Assembly: GCA_002311635.1 (NCBI GenBank)
Contig: DBZJ01000127.1
Location: forward strand, 637-9,845
DNA: 9,209 nucleotides
From: Syntrophaceae bacterium UBA1163
Lineage (GTDB): Bacteria; Desulfobacterota; BSN033; UBA1163
Direction: 5' to 3'
Shown: one piece after another, positions 1-6,443 of the stretch
Position numbering within the stretch: position 1 is the first letter of the stretch
How the letters are laid out: each line of letters opens with the position of its first letter
The notes under the pieces: generated by a model
Databases searched by the model: none
Seen by the model: only the letters and a program-made list of their open reading frames with translations
Told to the model about the DNA's origin: nothing
Made by a program: the position numbers and the translations under genes

Positions 1-3
1 ATT

Positions 4-24
4 CGGAATGCGGATTTCGGAATA
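4..24 (+). repeat. Three tandem heptad repeats, forward orientation
   Basis: Three consecutive 7-nt units, CGGAATG, CGGATTT and CGGAATA, occupy 4-10, 11-17 and 18-24. They match the consensus CGGAwTG also found at 936-963, and in reverse complement at 46-80. With the 46-80 array they form an imperfect inverted repeat around a 21-nt A/T-rich spacer. The array may extend past the left window edge. The pattern is read directly; any function is unknown. Confidence 0.75.
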
Positions 25-45
25 AGAAATATTTTTTGGAGAGGT

Positions 46-80
46 TACTCCGCAATCCACATTCCGCAATCCGCAATCGA
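46..80 (-). repeat. Five tandem heptad repeats, reverse orientation
   Basis: Five consecutive 7-nt units, TACTCCG, CAATCCA, CATTCCG, CAATCCG and CAATCGA, fill 46-80. These are reverse complements of the CGGAwTG unit. They occupy the place where the ribosome binding site of the glycosyltransferase gene (ATG at 86) would be expected, and no good Shine-Dalgarno sequence is visible there. The nearest purine-rich stretch, GGAGAGG at 38-44, lies about 40 nt before the ATG. Confidence 0.75.
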
Positions 81-85
81 ATACA

Positions 86-919
86 ATGCCCAAGGTTTCC
101 GTTATCATTCCCACCTACAATCGTCTCCCCATGCTGAAAGAGGCGGTGGATTCCGTCCTAACTCAAGATTTTGAAGACATCGAGCTGATGGTCGTCGATG
201 ACGGCTCCACCGATGGGACTGCGGAGGAGATGAACCGATATGGGGGAAGAGTCAAACTGCTCCAGCATGCCGCGAACAGAGGGGTGAGTGCGGCCCGAAA
301 CAAAGGGGTTCTTCACGCCCGGGGCAAGTATATCGCCTTCTTGGATTCGGACGATCTTTGGGTCAAGGGGAAGCTGAAGATTCAAGTGGCTTTCCTGGAT
401 GACAACCCCCATTATCCCCTTTGCTACACCGATGAGATCTGGATTCGCAAAGGTAAAAGAGTCAACCCAATGCTCAAGCATGCGAAATATTCCGGCTGGA
501 TATTTGAGAAATCCCTTCCTCTCTGCATCATCAGTCCTTCCTCGGCGATGTTGAAAAAAACACTCTTTTCAAAGGTCGGTCTCTTTGACGAGGCCCTACC
601 GGTATGCGAGGATTACGACTTCTGGCTCAGGGTCTCCGCCCGGTTCCCCATTTTTTTTATCAATCGCAAGCTGATCATCAAGCGGGGAGGCCATCCGGAC
701 CAGCTCTCGCAGAGATCCTGGGGAAATGACCGCTACCGAGTGATGGCTCTGGAGAAGCTTTTGTCAGAACCCTATATCGGCTCCGAAGAAAGAGAAATGA
801 TACTTCGGGAGATGAAAAAGAAATGTTCCGTCCTTTACAAAGGTTTTCTCAAAAGAGGAAACGAGGCCGAGGCAAGACGCTATCAGGAGATCATGAAACG
901 GTATGGGATTGAGATTTGA
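86..919 (+). CDS. Family 2 (GT-A fold) glycosyltransferase
   Basis: This is a 277-residue cytoplasmic or membrane-associated glycosyltransferase of the GT2 type, which transfers a sugar from a nucleotide-sugar donor. The nucleotide-binding start SVIIPTYNR lies at residues 5-13. VVDDGSTDGT follows at 36-45, the metal-binding DxD-type motif FLDSDD at 85-90, and a catalytic-base-like EDYDFWLR at 175-182. No transmembrane segment is evident. The ATG at 86 is chosen because it sits just before the conserved N-terminal strand, although no good ribosome binding site precedes it. The TGA at 917-919 overlaps an ATG at 919, but the next gene more likely starts at 961. Acceptor and sugar cannot be told from sequence. 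A role in cell-surface polysaccharide is typical of the family, but no other surface-sugar gene lies in the window. Confidence 0.93.
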   Translation: MPKVSVIIPTYNRLPMLKEAVDSVLTQDFEDIELMVVDDGSTDGTAEEMNRYGGRVKLLQHAANRGVSAARNKGVLHARGKYIAFLDSDDLWVKGKLKIQVAFLDDNPHYPLCYTDEIWIRKGKRVNPMLKHAKYSGWIFEKSLPLCIISPSSAMLKKTLFSKVGLFDEALPVCEDYDFWLRVSARFPIFFINRKLIIKRGGHPDQLSQRSWGNDRYRVMALEKLLSEPYIGSEEREMILREMKKKCSVLYKGFLKRGNEAEARRYQEIMKRYGIEI

Positions 920-935
920 TGATCATTGCAGAATT

Positions 936-963
936 CGGATTGCGGAATGCGGAGTGGGAAATG
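936..963 (+). repeat. Four tandem heptad repeats running into a start codon
   Basis: The units CGGATTG, CGGAATG, CGGAGTG and GGAAATG lie at 936-942, 943-949, 950-956 and 957-963. The ATG of the last unit is the likely start codon of the ParB-like gene (961). The GGAG inside the third unit (951-954) sits 6 nt before it, as a Shine-Dalgarno sequence would. The repeat family is the same as at 4-24 and 46-80, so the glycosyltransferase gene is bracketed by it. Confidence 0.75.
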
Positions 964-1953
964 AAAACTGAAAATGGAATCGTAGTTGATATGGATATTC
1001 AAAAAATACCTCTTGAACAAATTGATCTGTTGGATGAAACCTTTTCTGTCAATTATTTTCCCGATCTCCAAAAGCTCCGGTCTTCGATTCAAGAAACAGG
1101 ATTAATCCAGCCTGTACTCTTGAGGAAGAAGCCGGGTGGATACCAGATTATTTGCGGGTTCAGAAGGATTTCTGTGACGAAGGCGCTGGGGAGATTGGAG
1201 GTCGAGTCACGAGTGTTTGAAGGGAAAGAGATGGATGAATTCCGGCTGTTCTCTCTGTCCCTGCATGAGAATCTGACGACCCGGGGGTTCAATGCCGTTG
1301 AAAAGGCTGTCGCCCTGGACAAGCTGATCCATCGTTTTCAAATCCATCGGGCCGTCGTCATCAACACCTTCCTTCCGTTTTTTTCTCTCGAGCCTAATGA
1401 AAAAATTTTGAGCACCTTTCTCTCCCTCGCCCAGATGGAGGACGAAATTAAAACCTATGTACTGAAAGAGGAGGTCTCGCGCGGGAACATTCGAAGACTA
1501 TCCGCTCTATCTCCCGATGATCGAATGGCGCTCCTCTCGCTCATCTCTCCCCTCAAATTGGGCGAGAACCGCCTGAGAGAACTGCTCACCCTTCTGGAAG
1601 AGACCTCGCGGAGAAGTCATTCGACTGTCAAGGAGATTGCCGCGCAGGCTGAATTTCAGGCCGTCCTTTCTCAAAAGGAGCTTACCCCGTCTCAGAAAAC
1701 AGAGCGTATTAAAAAGGTTCTTACGGACCTCCGTTACCCGAAGTTGAGTCAATTGGAGAAAGCCTTTGAGAAAAAGAGGAAGGACCTGGATTTGCCTTTC
1801 AATATCTCGCTTCACCATCCTCCCTTTTTTGAGGGAAAGGGGTTGAAAATCGAATTTCAATTTGAAACCATAGAGGAATACCAGATTATCCTTTCTGCCT
1901 TATCAGTCCTTCCGGAGAAGGAGGCGTTTAAGCAGATGATTCAGAAGGATTAA
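961..1953 (+). CDS. ParB/Spo0J-like protein with N-terminal ParB domain
   Basis: The protein is about 330 residues from the ATG at 961. Residues 14-85 form a ParB/sulfiredoxin-type domain. It contains LIQPVLLR (48-55), YQIICGFRR (61-69; the GxRR part of the CTP-binding box) and HENLTTRGFNAVEKAVAL (102-119), equivalent to the ParB ENxxR box. A helical middle follows (about 160-215, with EVSRGNIRRLSAL resembling the ParB segment after the HTH). The C-terminus (about 262-330) is not recognised. ParB proteins are CTP-dependent DNA clamps, but no ParA gene or parS-like site is seen here, so chromosome partition is doubtful and a regulatory or repair-linked DNA-binding role is possible. The start at 961 has GGAG at good spacing. 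Longer starts at 916/919 would translate the heptad repeats, and 991 is an alternative. The gene ends 25 nt before the SPL-like gene, suggesting co-transcription. Confidence 0.85.
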   Translation: MKTENGIVVDMDIQKIPLEQIDLLDETFSVNYFPDLQKLRSSIQETGLIQPVLLRKKPGGYQIICGFRRISVTKALGRLEVESRVFEGKEMDEFRLFSLSLHENLTTRGFNAVEKAVALDKLIHRFQIHRAVVINTFLPFFSLEPNEKILSTFLSLAQMEDEIKTYVLKEEVSRGNIRRLSALSPDDRMALLSLISPLKLGENRLRELLTLLEETSRRSHSTVKEIAAQAEFQAVLSQKELTPSQKTERIKKVLTDLRYPKLSQLEKAFEKKRKDLDLPFNISLHHPPFFEGKGLKIEFQFETIEEYQIILSALSVLPEKEAFKQMIQKD

Positions 1954-1978
1954 AAATTTCGCAGTTGCGGCCTTAGCT

Positions 1979-3085
1979 ATGTTTCCCATTCAGATCGAAA
2001 AAATCTACCTTGATGAAAAAGCTGAGAAGGATTCGGTCTCGAAAACCATTCTTAAAGCCCTACCCAATATTCCCGTCGAAACAGTTGAGGACAAGCGGAC
2101 TCTCATTAAACAGTTTTCTTCCATGTCCGATCCTATCGGGACCGGGAAAAGATATCTCCTGATTACTCATTTTTACGGAAAGCGACTGAAGCCCTGTCCT
2201 GGAACCTCCAATCATATCTGCTGTGGGTACTATGTGATCAACGCCGTCACCAATTGTCCGATGGATTGTTCTTACTGCGTCCTTCAAGGATACCTGAATA
2301 ATCCATTCCTAACCGTATACACCAACTGGGATGACCTGCTTGAAGAGATAAATTATTTTCTCTCAAGGGATAAATCATCTCTTCTTCGGTTGGGGACGGG
2401 AGAACTTTCGGACAGCCTGGCCCTGGAACCCATCTTTCCGATCTCACAATTTCTGATCGATTTTTTTTCAAAGCGCCAAAGGGCAATTCTCGAGCTGAAG
2501 ACCAAATCGCCGAATATCGATTCCCTCCTGGATTTGGATCATCAGGGGAAAACGGTTATCTCCTGGTCGCTCAACCCTCCCAAAATGATTGGAGAGGAAG
2601 AAAAGAGGACGGCTCCGTTGACGACACGGATAGAAGCCGCGAGAAGATGTCAGGAAAAGGGCTATCCATTGGGATTTCATTTTGACCCGATCCTTTACCA
2701 TGAAGGTTGGGAGAAGGAATACCGGGAGACGATCCTTCAACTATTCAAACAGATCGATTCCAGAAGGGTAGTCTGGATCAGCCTGGGAGGGTTTCGTTAC
2801 CCGCCTCACCTCAAGGCGATTGCAGAGGAACGCTTTCCGAGAACCGAAGTCTTTCTGGGAGAATTGTTTCCGGGAAGAGACGGCAAGTTCCGCTATTTGA
2901 AAGAGGTCCGTGTGGACATATATCGAAAAATGGCAAGGTGGTTGAAAGAGGTCAACCCGGGTCTTTTCATCTACCTGTGCATGGAAAGCAAGGAAGTCTG
3001 GGAAAAGGTTTTTGGCTGGGCACCTGAGAGCAGCCGCCATTTGAACCGGTTATTTGAAGAGAGGGTGAGAGGGTTTGTCGGGTAA
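1979..3085 (+). CDS. SPL-family radical SAM protein (spore-photoproduct-lyase-like)
   Basis: This 368-residue protein belongs to the SplB-type radical SAM group (often labelled DNA repair photolyase). The [4Fe-4S]/SAM motif CPMDCSYC is at residues 93-100 (C93, C97, C100). Other cysteines are C73 in KPCPGT and C81-C82 in CCGYY just before it; C224 in the middle; and C334 in IYLCMES near the end. In true spore photoproduct lyase a cysteine about 40-45 residues after the cluster donates a hydrogen atom. The matching stretch here, LGTGELSDSLALEP (138-151), has no cysteine, so I do not call it a genuine lyase. No sporulation gene is nearby. The ATG at 1979 begins the family-typical N-terminus but has a weak ribosome binding site. 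The gene lies 25 nt after the ParB-like gene and probably shares its transcript. Substrate unknown. Confidence 0.87.
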   Translation: MFPIQIEKIYLDEKAEKDSVSKTILKALPNIPVETVEDKRTLIKQFSSMSDPIGTGKRYLLITHFYGKRLKPCPGTSNHICCGYYVINAVTNCPMDCSYCVLQGYLNNPFLTVYTNWDDLLEEINYFLSRDKSSLLRLGTGELSDSLALEPIFPISQFLIDFFSKRQRAILELKTKSPNIDSLLDLDHQGKTVISWSLNPPKMIGEEEKRTAPLTTRIEAARRCQEKGYPLGFHFDPILYHEGWEKEYRETILQLFKQIDSRRVVWISLGGFRYPPHLKAIAEERFPRTEVFLGELFPGRDGKFRYLKEVRVDIYRKMARWLKEVNPGLFIYLCMESKEVWEKVFGWAPESSRHLNRLFEERVRGFVG

Positions 3086-3090
3086 ACCCT
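3070..3090. other. Stem-loop spanning the convergent SPL-like/livF junction
   Basis: A perfect 7-bp inverted repeat, AGGGTTT (3070-3076) and AAACCCT (3084-3090), surrounds a 7-nt loop. It includes most of the SPL-like stop codon (TAA, 3083-3085) and part of the livF stop codon (3089-3091). Being symmetric, it could form in both converging transcripts. Neither side has the T-rich tail of a canonical rho-independent terminator, so it is only a possible bidirectional 3'-end structure. Confidence 0.4.
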
Positions 3091-3778
3091 AAATCATCAG
3101 GTATTTCTTCTTGATTTCCTCATTGGCTTCAAAATCCGCCAGGGACCCTTCGAAACGGATCCGGCCGTTATCGATCACGTAGACCCGGCTGATCAGCTTC
3201 AGGGCGGACTTCACATTCTGCTCCGAAAGGAGGATGCTAATCCCGGTCTCTCTTAGCTTGAGGATCTGTTTTTCAAGATCTCTTACGATCAGAGGGGCCA
3301 AACCTTCTGTCGGCTCATCCAGCAAGAGGAGTTCAGGGCTGCTCATCAATGCCCTCCCCACCGCAAGCATCTGCTGCTCCCCACCGCTCAGGTTTCCACC
3401 TCTTCGGGATTTAATTTCTCCAAGGACCGGGAAGAGGTCATAAACACGCTCTTTATTCCAATCTTCGTTTCTTCTAAAGGTGATTTCGAGATTATCATCG
3501 ACGCTGAGATCCGCAAAGACGCGCCGGTCGTCGGGGACATAGGCGATCCCGCGCCGAACGAGCAAAAAGGCCTTCTGCCTCGTAATCGGTTCTGCCTTAA
3601 ATGTGATCGTCCCTTGTCGCGGGGGCGTCAGTCCCATGATGCTCCGCATCGTTGTGCTCTTGCCCGCCCCATTCCTTCCGAGCAACCCGACAATCTCACC
3701 CTGAGAGACAGTGAGAGAAACATCGAAAAGAATGTGGCTCAGGCCATAAAAGGTGTGGATCCCGTTTACGCTAAGCAT
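3089..3778 (-). CDS. livF: Branched-chain amino acid ABC transporter ATPase LivF
   Basis: This is one of the two cytoplasmic ATPases of the Liv/HAAT importer, 229 residues, normal for LivF. Walker A GRNGAGKST is at 34-42, the signature LSGGEQQ at 130-136, and Walker B LLLLDEP ends at 156 with E155 as the catalytic base. The switch region reads SEQNV (185-189), with Gln in place of the usual His, as is common in LivF. The Q-loop position is Asp83 in VPDDRRVF, where LivF relatives commonly have Glu or Gln. The ATG at 3778 overlaps the 3' end of livG by 13 bp, which points to translational coupling; its own ribosome binding site is weak. It is the last gene of the operon and ends 3 bp from the convergent SPL-like gene. 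Substrate specificity cannot be inferred from this subunit. Confidence 0.95.
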   Translation of the reverse strand: MLSVNGIHTFYGLSHILFDVSLTVSQGEIVGLLGRNGAGKSTTMRSIMGLTPPRQGTITFKAEPITRQKAFLLVRRGIAYVPDDRRVFADLSVDDNLEITFRRNEDWNKERVYDLFPVLGEIKSRRGGNLSGGEQQMLAVGRALMSSPELLLLDEPTEGLAPLIVRDLEKQILKLRETGISILLSEQNVKSALKLISRVYVIDNGRIRFEGSLADFEANEEIKKKYLMI

Positions 3779-4521
3779 ACCCCGCTCTCACTCTCGCCGA
3801 GATAGGCGTCCTGAACCTCTCTATTGCATCTGACGTCCGCCGGGAGTCCCTGGATGATGGATTTCCCGCGGACCATGACCATAATCCTATTGGCTATGGC
3901 AAAGACCAATTCCATATCGTGCTCGCAGAAGAGAATCGTCAAACCCAGGTCGGCGGATAACCGTTTAATCAGATCGATGCAGCGGATGGTTTCTTCAGGA
4001 GACAGGCCTGCCGTCGGTTCATCCAAGATGAGAAGCTCCGGATGGCCTCCTAAAGCGATGGCTATCTCCAGTGCCTTCTGGTCGCCATGAGAAAGCGATC
4101 CGCTCACGGAGCGTCCCTTGTCGGTAAGACCGACACTTTGCAGGATATCCGATGTCTCTTCGATCAGGAGTTTTCTTGAAGGGGTGAAGAGGTTAAAAGT
4201 CTTTCCATGTCTTGAGAGCACGGCAATTTGGACATTCTCAAAAACGGTCAGCCTGGAAAATATGTTAACGACCTGGAAGGAACGGCTCATCCCTTTCTTA
4301 CAGATTCGGTAGGCGGGCAAACCCGTTATCTCTTCTTCCTTAAAAATAACCCTGCCGCCATCGGGTTTGATGATTCCGGTGATCAGGTTGAAAAGGGTCG
4401 TTTTTCCCGCTCCGTTCGGGCCGATGACAGCCACAATCTCACCTTTCTGCACCCCCAGGTTAGCCCCGTTGACCGCCATGAAACCGCCAAAAGATTTCTG
4501 AATCCCCTCGATCCGAAGCAT
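3766..4521 (-). CDS. livG: Branched-chain amino acid ABC transporter ATPase LivG
   Basis: This is the second ATPase of the Liv-type importer, 251 residues, normal for LivG. Walker A GPNGAGKTT is at 34-42, the Q-loop Gln at 83 (RSFQVV), a LivG-type signature LSHGDQKALEIA at 143-154, Walker B LLILDEP at 163-169 and the switch His201 in FCEHDME. All ATPase residues are intact. The LivG-specific insert between Q-loop and signature (about 100-130) is present. The ATG at 4521 directly abuts the livM stop codon (4522-4524), with GGAGG inside the livM end about 10 nt upstream. The 3' end overlaps livF by 13 bp. It pairs with LivF under the LivH/LivM permease at the cytoplasmic face. Confidence 0.96.
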   Translation of the reverse strand: MLRIEGIQKSFGGFMAVNGANLGVQKGEIVAVIGPNGAGKTTLFNLITGIIKPDGGRVIFKEEEITGLPAYRICKKGMSRSFQVVNIFSRLTVFENVQIAVLSRHGKTFNLFTPSRKLLIEETSDILQSVGLTDKGRSVSGSLSHGDQKALEIAIALGGHPELLILDEPTAGLSPEETIRCIDLIKRLSADLGLTILFCEHDMELVFAIANRIMVMVRGKSIIQGLPADVRCNREVQDAYLGESESGVCLA

Positions 4522-5481
4522 TTATGCCTTTCCTCCGGAGGCTAAATTTCCAAGCTGTTTGAATTTTGCATTCACATACCCGAGCACTCCCTCCGGCAGG
4601 AAGATGATGACGAGCATGAGAATGATTCCTTGTATAAGCGTCCAGTACTCGGTAAAGGTACTGGCAAAGGTTCGAAGTGCCACCATCATGGCCGCTCCCA
4701 GCATCGGCCCCAAAAAGGTAAGCCAGCCGCCCAGGAGACACATGATCAGGATCTCAAGCGAGAGGGTCCAAAAGAGCATGTCGGGAAAAGCAGAATTATC
4801 AACCACGATAAAAAGAACCCCTGCCACACCGGCAAAGAAACCGGCGATGACAAGAGCAACAAGTTGGTGGAGCTTTACATTGACCCCCACAGCCTCGCTG
4901 CGGACAGGATTGTCTCGGATTCCCTGAAGGGCGCTCCCGAAGGGAGATTTTACGATAAGATACATGGCGATCAAGCAGGCGGCTGTTACCAACAGAGTAA
5001 AATAATAAGACCCCGTCGTAGAGCCAATGAGGTCTGGCATTGAAACGCCGTGAATACCATCATCACCGCCGGTAAACGAATACCATCGATAGACAATCGC
5101 CCACACCAATGATCCTAAGGATATCTGAAGCATTCCAAAGTATAGCTTGGATAGACGGACACAGATGGCCCCCATGACAAGAGAGATGAAGGCTGCCAAC
5201 AAGGGGCCGACCAAGAAGCCGATCCATGGGGAATAACCAAGCTTCGTGATCGTGAGAGCGGCTCCATAGGCCCCTACACCATAAAAGACGGCGTGGTGAA
5301 ATTGATAAATACCTCCATAGCCCAGAACGAGGTTGAGGCTCATGGCTGCAAGACCGCTCACAAAGATAAGTGCCAAGAGATAGGTGTAAAACCGGGTTAG
5401 GACGAGAGGAAAAACGAGAAGAAGAATAAAAAGGATAGGCACTAACCAGGATTCTTTTCCACGAATATTTAGGGTCGCCAA
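4522..5481 (-). CDS. livM: Branched-chain amino acid ABC transporter permease LivM
   Basis: This is an inner-membrane permease of 319 residues with about eight to nine hydrophobic segments (roughly 13-28, 33-54, 62-80, 86-107, 115-132, 160-177, 206-226, 240-265, 281-300). Family landmarks are SLNLVLGYGGIYQFHHAVFYGVGAY (48-72) and the cytoplasmic loop GIRDNPVRSEAVGVN (187-201), which contacts the ATPases. In LLGGWLTFLGPMLGA (249-263) the usual GGxGT is replaced by GGWLT. The start codon is TTG (5479-5481 on the + strand reads CAA), supported by AGAGG 6 nt upstream. The gene lies 13 nt after livH and abuts livG, so translation is probably coupled. The usual partner arrangement is LivH-LivM as the transmembrane heterodimer. 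Confidence 0.95.
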   Translation of the reverse strand: MATLNIRGKESWLVPILFILLLVFPLVLTRFYTYLLALIFVSGLAAMSLNLVLGYGGIYQFHHAVFYGVGAYGAALTITKLGYSPWIGFLVGPLLAAFISLVMGAICVRLSKLYFGMLQISLGSLVWAIVYRWYSFTGGDDGIHGVSMPDLIGSTTGSYYFTLLVTAACLIAMYLIVKSPFGSALQGIRDNPVRSEAVGVNVKLHQLVALVIAGFFAGVAGVLFIVVDNSAFPDMLFWTLSLEILIMCLLGGWLTFLGPMLGAAMMVALRTFASTFTEYWTLIQGIILMLVIIFLPEGVLGYVNAKFKQLGNLASGGKA

Positions 5482-5487
5482 TGGAGA

Positions 5488-5492
5488 CCTCT
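5488..5492 (-). promoter_or_regulatory. Ribosome binding site deciding the livM TTG start
   Basis: AGAGG on the minus strand sits 6 nt before the TTG at 5481, in the 13-nt gap after the livH stop codon. It supports initiation at this non-ATG codon; the next in-frame ATG lies well inside the conserved permease sequence. Confidence 0.6.
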
Positions 5493-5494
5493 TT

Positions 5495-6391
5495 TCACCA
5501 GGTTGATTTCAGTAGCCCGGTGGGTCGGAAAAGCAGCACCGTCACAGCCGCGGCGTAGGGGAATACAATTCCAAACTGCGGCCAAATTAAGATGCCGAGG
5601 GATTGGGTTAATCCGAAGATCAGAGCACCGAGTAACGCTCCCCATACATTACCGAGCCCGCCCATGATTACGATCAGAAAGGCTTCCATGATCAGCGTGT
5701 GATCCATTCCCAGGGTGATATTCACGATCGGTGAAACAAGGGCTCCGCCCATACCTGCCAGAAAGCAACCGATCACAAAGACAATGGCAAAGACCCAGCT
5801 CACATTGATGCCTACGGCACCTACCATCTCCCGATCGACTGCCGCTGCCCGGGAAATCTTTCCTATCTTTGTTTTATTCGTAAAAAACCAGAGACCCAAT
5901 GCGACAAAGGGACCGATGATGACCAGGAATATGTTGTAAATGGGAATGGGCAAACTCTCTACAGGGATGGGTCCCTTGAAGGAGCCCGGCAACTGGACCG
6001 TCCTGTATTCTCCACCCCATACTACTTTTACAAGGTCACCAAGGATGAGAGCAAACGAGAAGGTTAAAAGAAGAAGCATCAGGTGCTCCCTTTCGTATAG
6101 GTGTGCAAAGATCCCCCTCTCTACGACAAGGCTAAGAAGGGCTACCGCAAAAGGAGCCAAGACCACCGCCATCCAGAAACCGGTTGTACCCCCTCCGAAC
6201 CATTTGGATACACTAAATGCGACGAAGGCTCCGATCATATAGAGGGAGCCATGCGCAATGTTCGGGATCCGGAGCACCCCGAGAATAAGCGTCAAGCCCG
6301 ATGCGACGATAAATAGAATGGTCATCCGGCTCAGACCCACAAGGATCTGGCATAAAATCTCGGGTGGACAGATCGATGACAAGAATTCCAA
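5495..6391 (-). CDS. livH: Branched-chain amino acid ABC transporter permease LivH
   Basis: This is an inner-membrane permease of 298 residues, the normal LivH size, with about eight hydrophobic segments (roughly 15-40, 48-65, 72-92, 105-124, 150-170, 195-220, 235-262, 270-290). Family landmarks are ASGLTLILGVLRIPNIAHGS (30-49), the cytoplasmic loop SRAAAVDREMVGAVGINVSW (180-199) and VIMGGLGNVWGALLGALIFG (241-260). The start is TTG at 6391, backed by AAGGAGA 7 nt upstream; the first in-frame ATG (residue 23) lies inside the first membrane segment and has no such site. It follows the binding-protein gene after 67 nt containing a bulged hairpin, and is followed by livM after 13 nt. It forms the membrane channel with LivM. 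Confidence 0.95.
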   Translation of the reverse strand: MEFLSSICPPEILCQILVGLSRMTILFIVASGLTLILGVLRIPNIAHGSLYMIGAFVAFSVSKWFGGGTTGFWMAVVLAPFAVALLSLVVERGIFAHLYEREHLMLLLLTFSFALILGDLVKVVWGGEYRTVQLPGSFKGPIPVESLPIPIYNIFLVIIGPFVALGLWFFTNKTKIGKISRAAAVDREMVGAVGINVSWVFAIVFVIGCFLAGMGGALVSPIVNITLGMDHTLIMEAFLIVIMGGLGNVWGALLGALIFGLTQSLGILIWPQFGIVFPYAAAVTVLLFRPTGLLKSTW

Positions 6392-6398
6392 ATCCTAC

Positions 6399-6405
6399 TC
6401 TCCTT
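6399..6405 (-). promoter_or_regulatory. Ribosome binding site deciding the livH TTG start
   Basis: AAGGAGA on the minus strand lies 7 nt before the TTG at 6391. This near-consensus site is the main reason to prefer the TTG over the internal ATG at codon 23. Confidence 0.7.
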
Positions 6406-6413
6406 GGAAGGGA

Positions 6414-6443
6414 CTCCCGCCATCAGGGCAGGACCCTCGGGAG
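6414..6443 (-). other. Bulged hairpin between binding-protein gene and livH
   Basis: CTCCCG (6414-6419) pairs with CGGGAG (6438-6443), and AGGG (6425-6428) pairs with CCCT (6434-6437). The result is a coaxial 10-bp stem with a 5-nt bulge (6420-6424) and a 5-nt loop (6429-6433). No U-run follows on the minus strand, so it is not a classic terminator. Hairpins at this place in binding-protein operons often protect the upstream mRNA or allow partial read-through, which would raise the binding protein above the permeases. That role is inferred here. Confidence 0.5.

Noticed and set aside
1..80. CRISPR array or transposon end
   Set aside because: The units are only 7 nt, contiguous and variable, without unique spacers, and no cas or transposase gene is present.
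916..960. Longer N-terminus for the ParB-like protein from TTG 916 or ATG 919
   Set aside because: It would translate the heptad repeats into FGLRNAEWE-like sequence that is not part of any ParB domain; the ATG at 961 has its own GGAG. Kept only as an alternative.
961..3085. A parS site or partition locus
   Set aside because: No TGTTTCACGTGAAACA-like palindrome and no ParA gene were seen in the window.
1979..3085. Genuine spore photoproduct lyase (splB)
   Set aside because: The radical SAM motif fits, but the hydrogen-donor cysteine appears absent and there is no sporulation context, so only the family is called.
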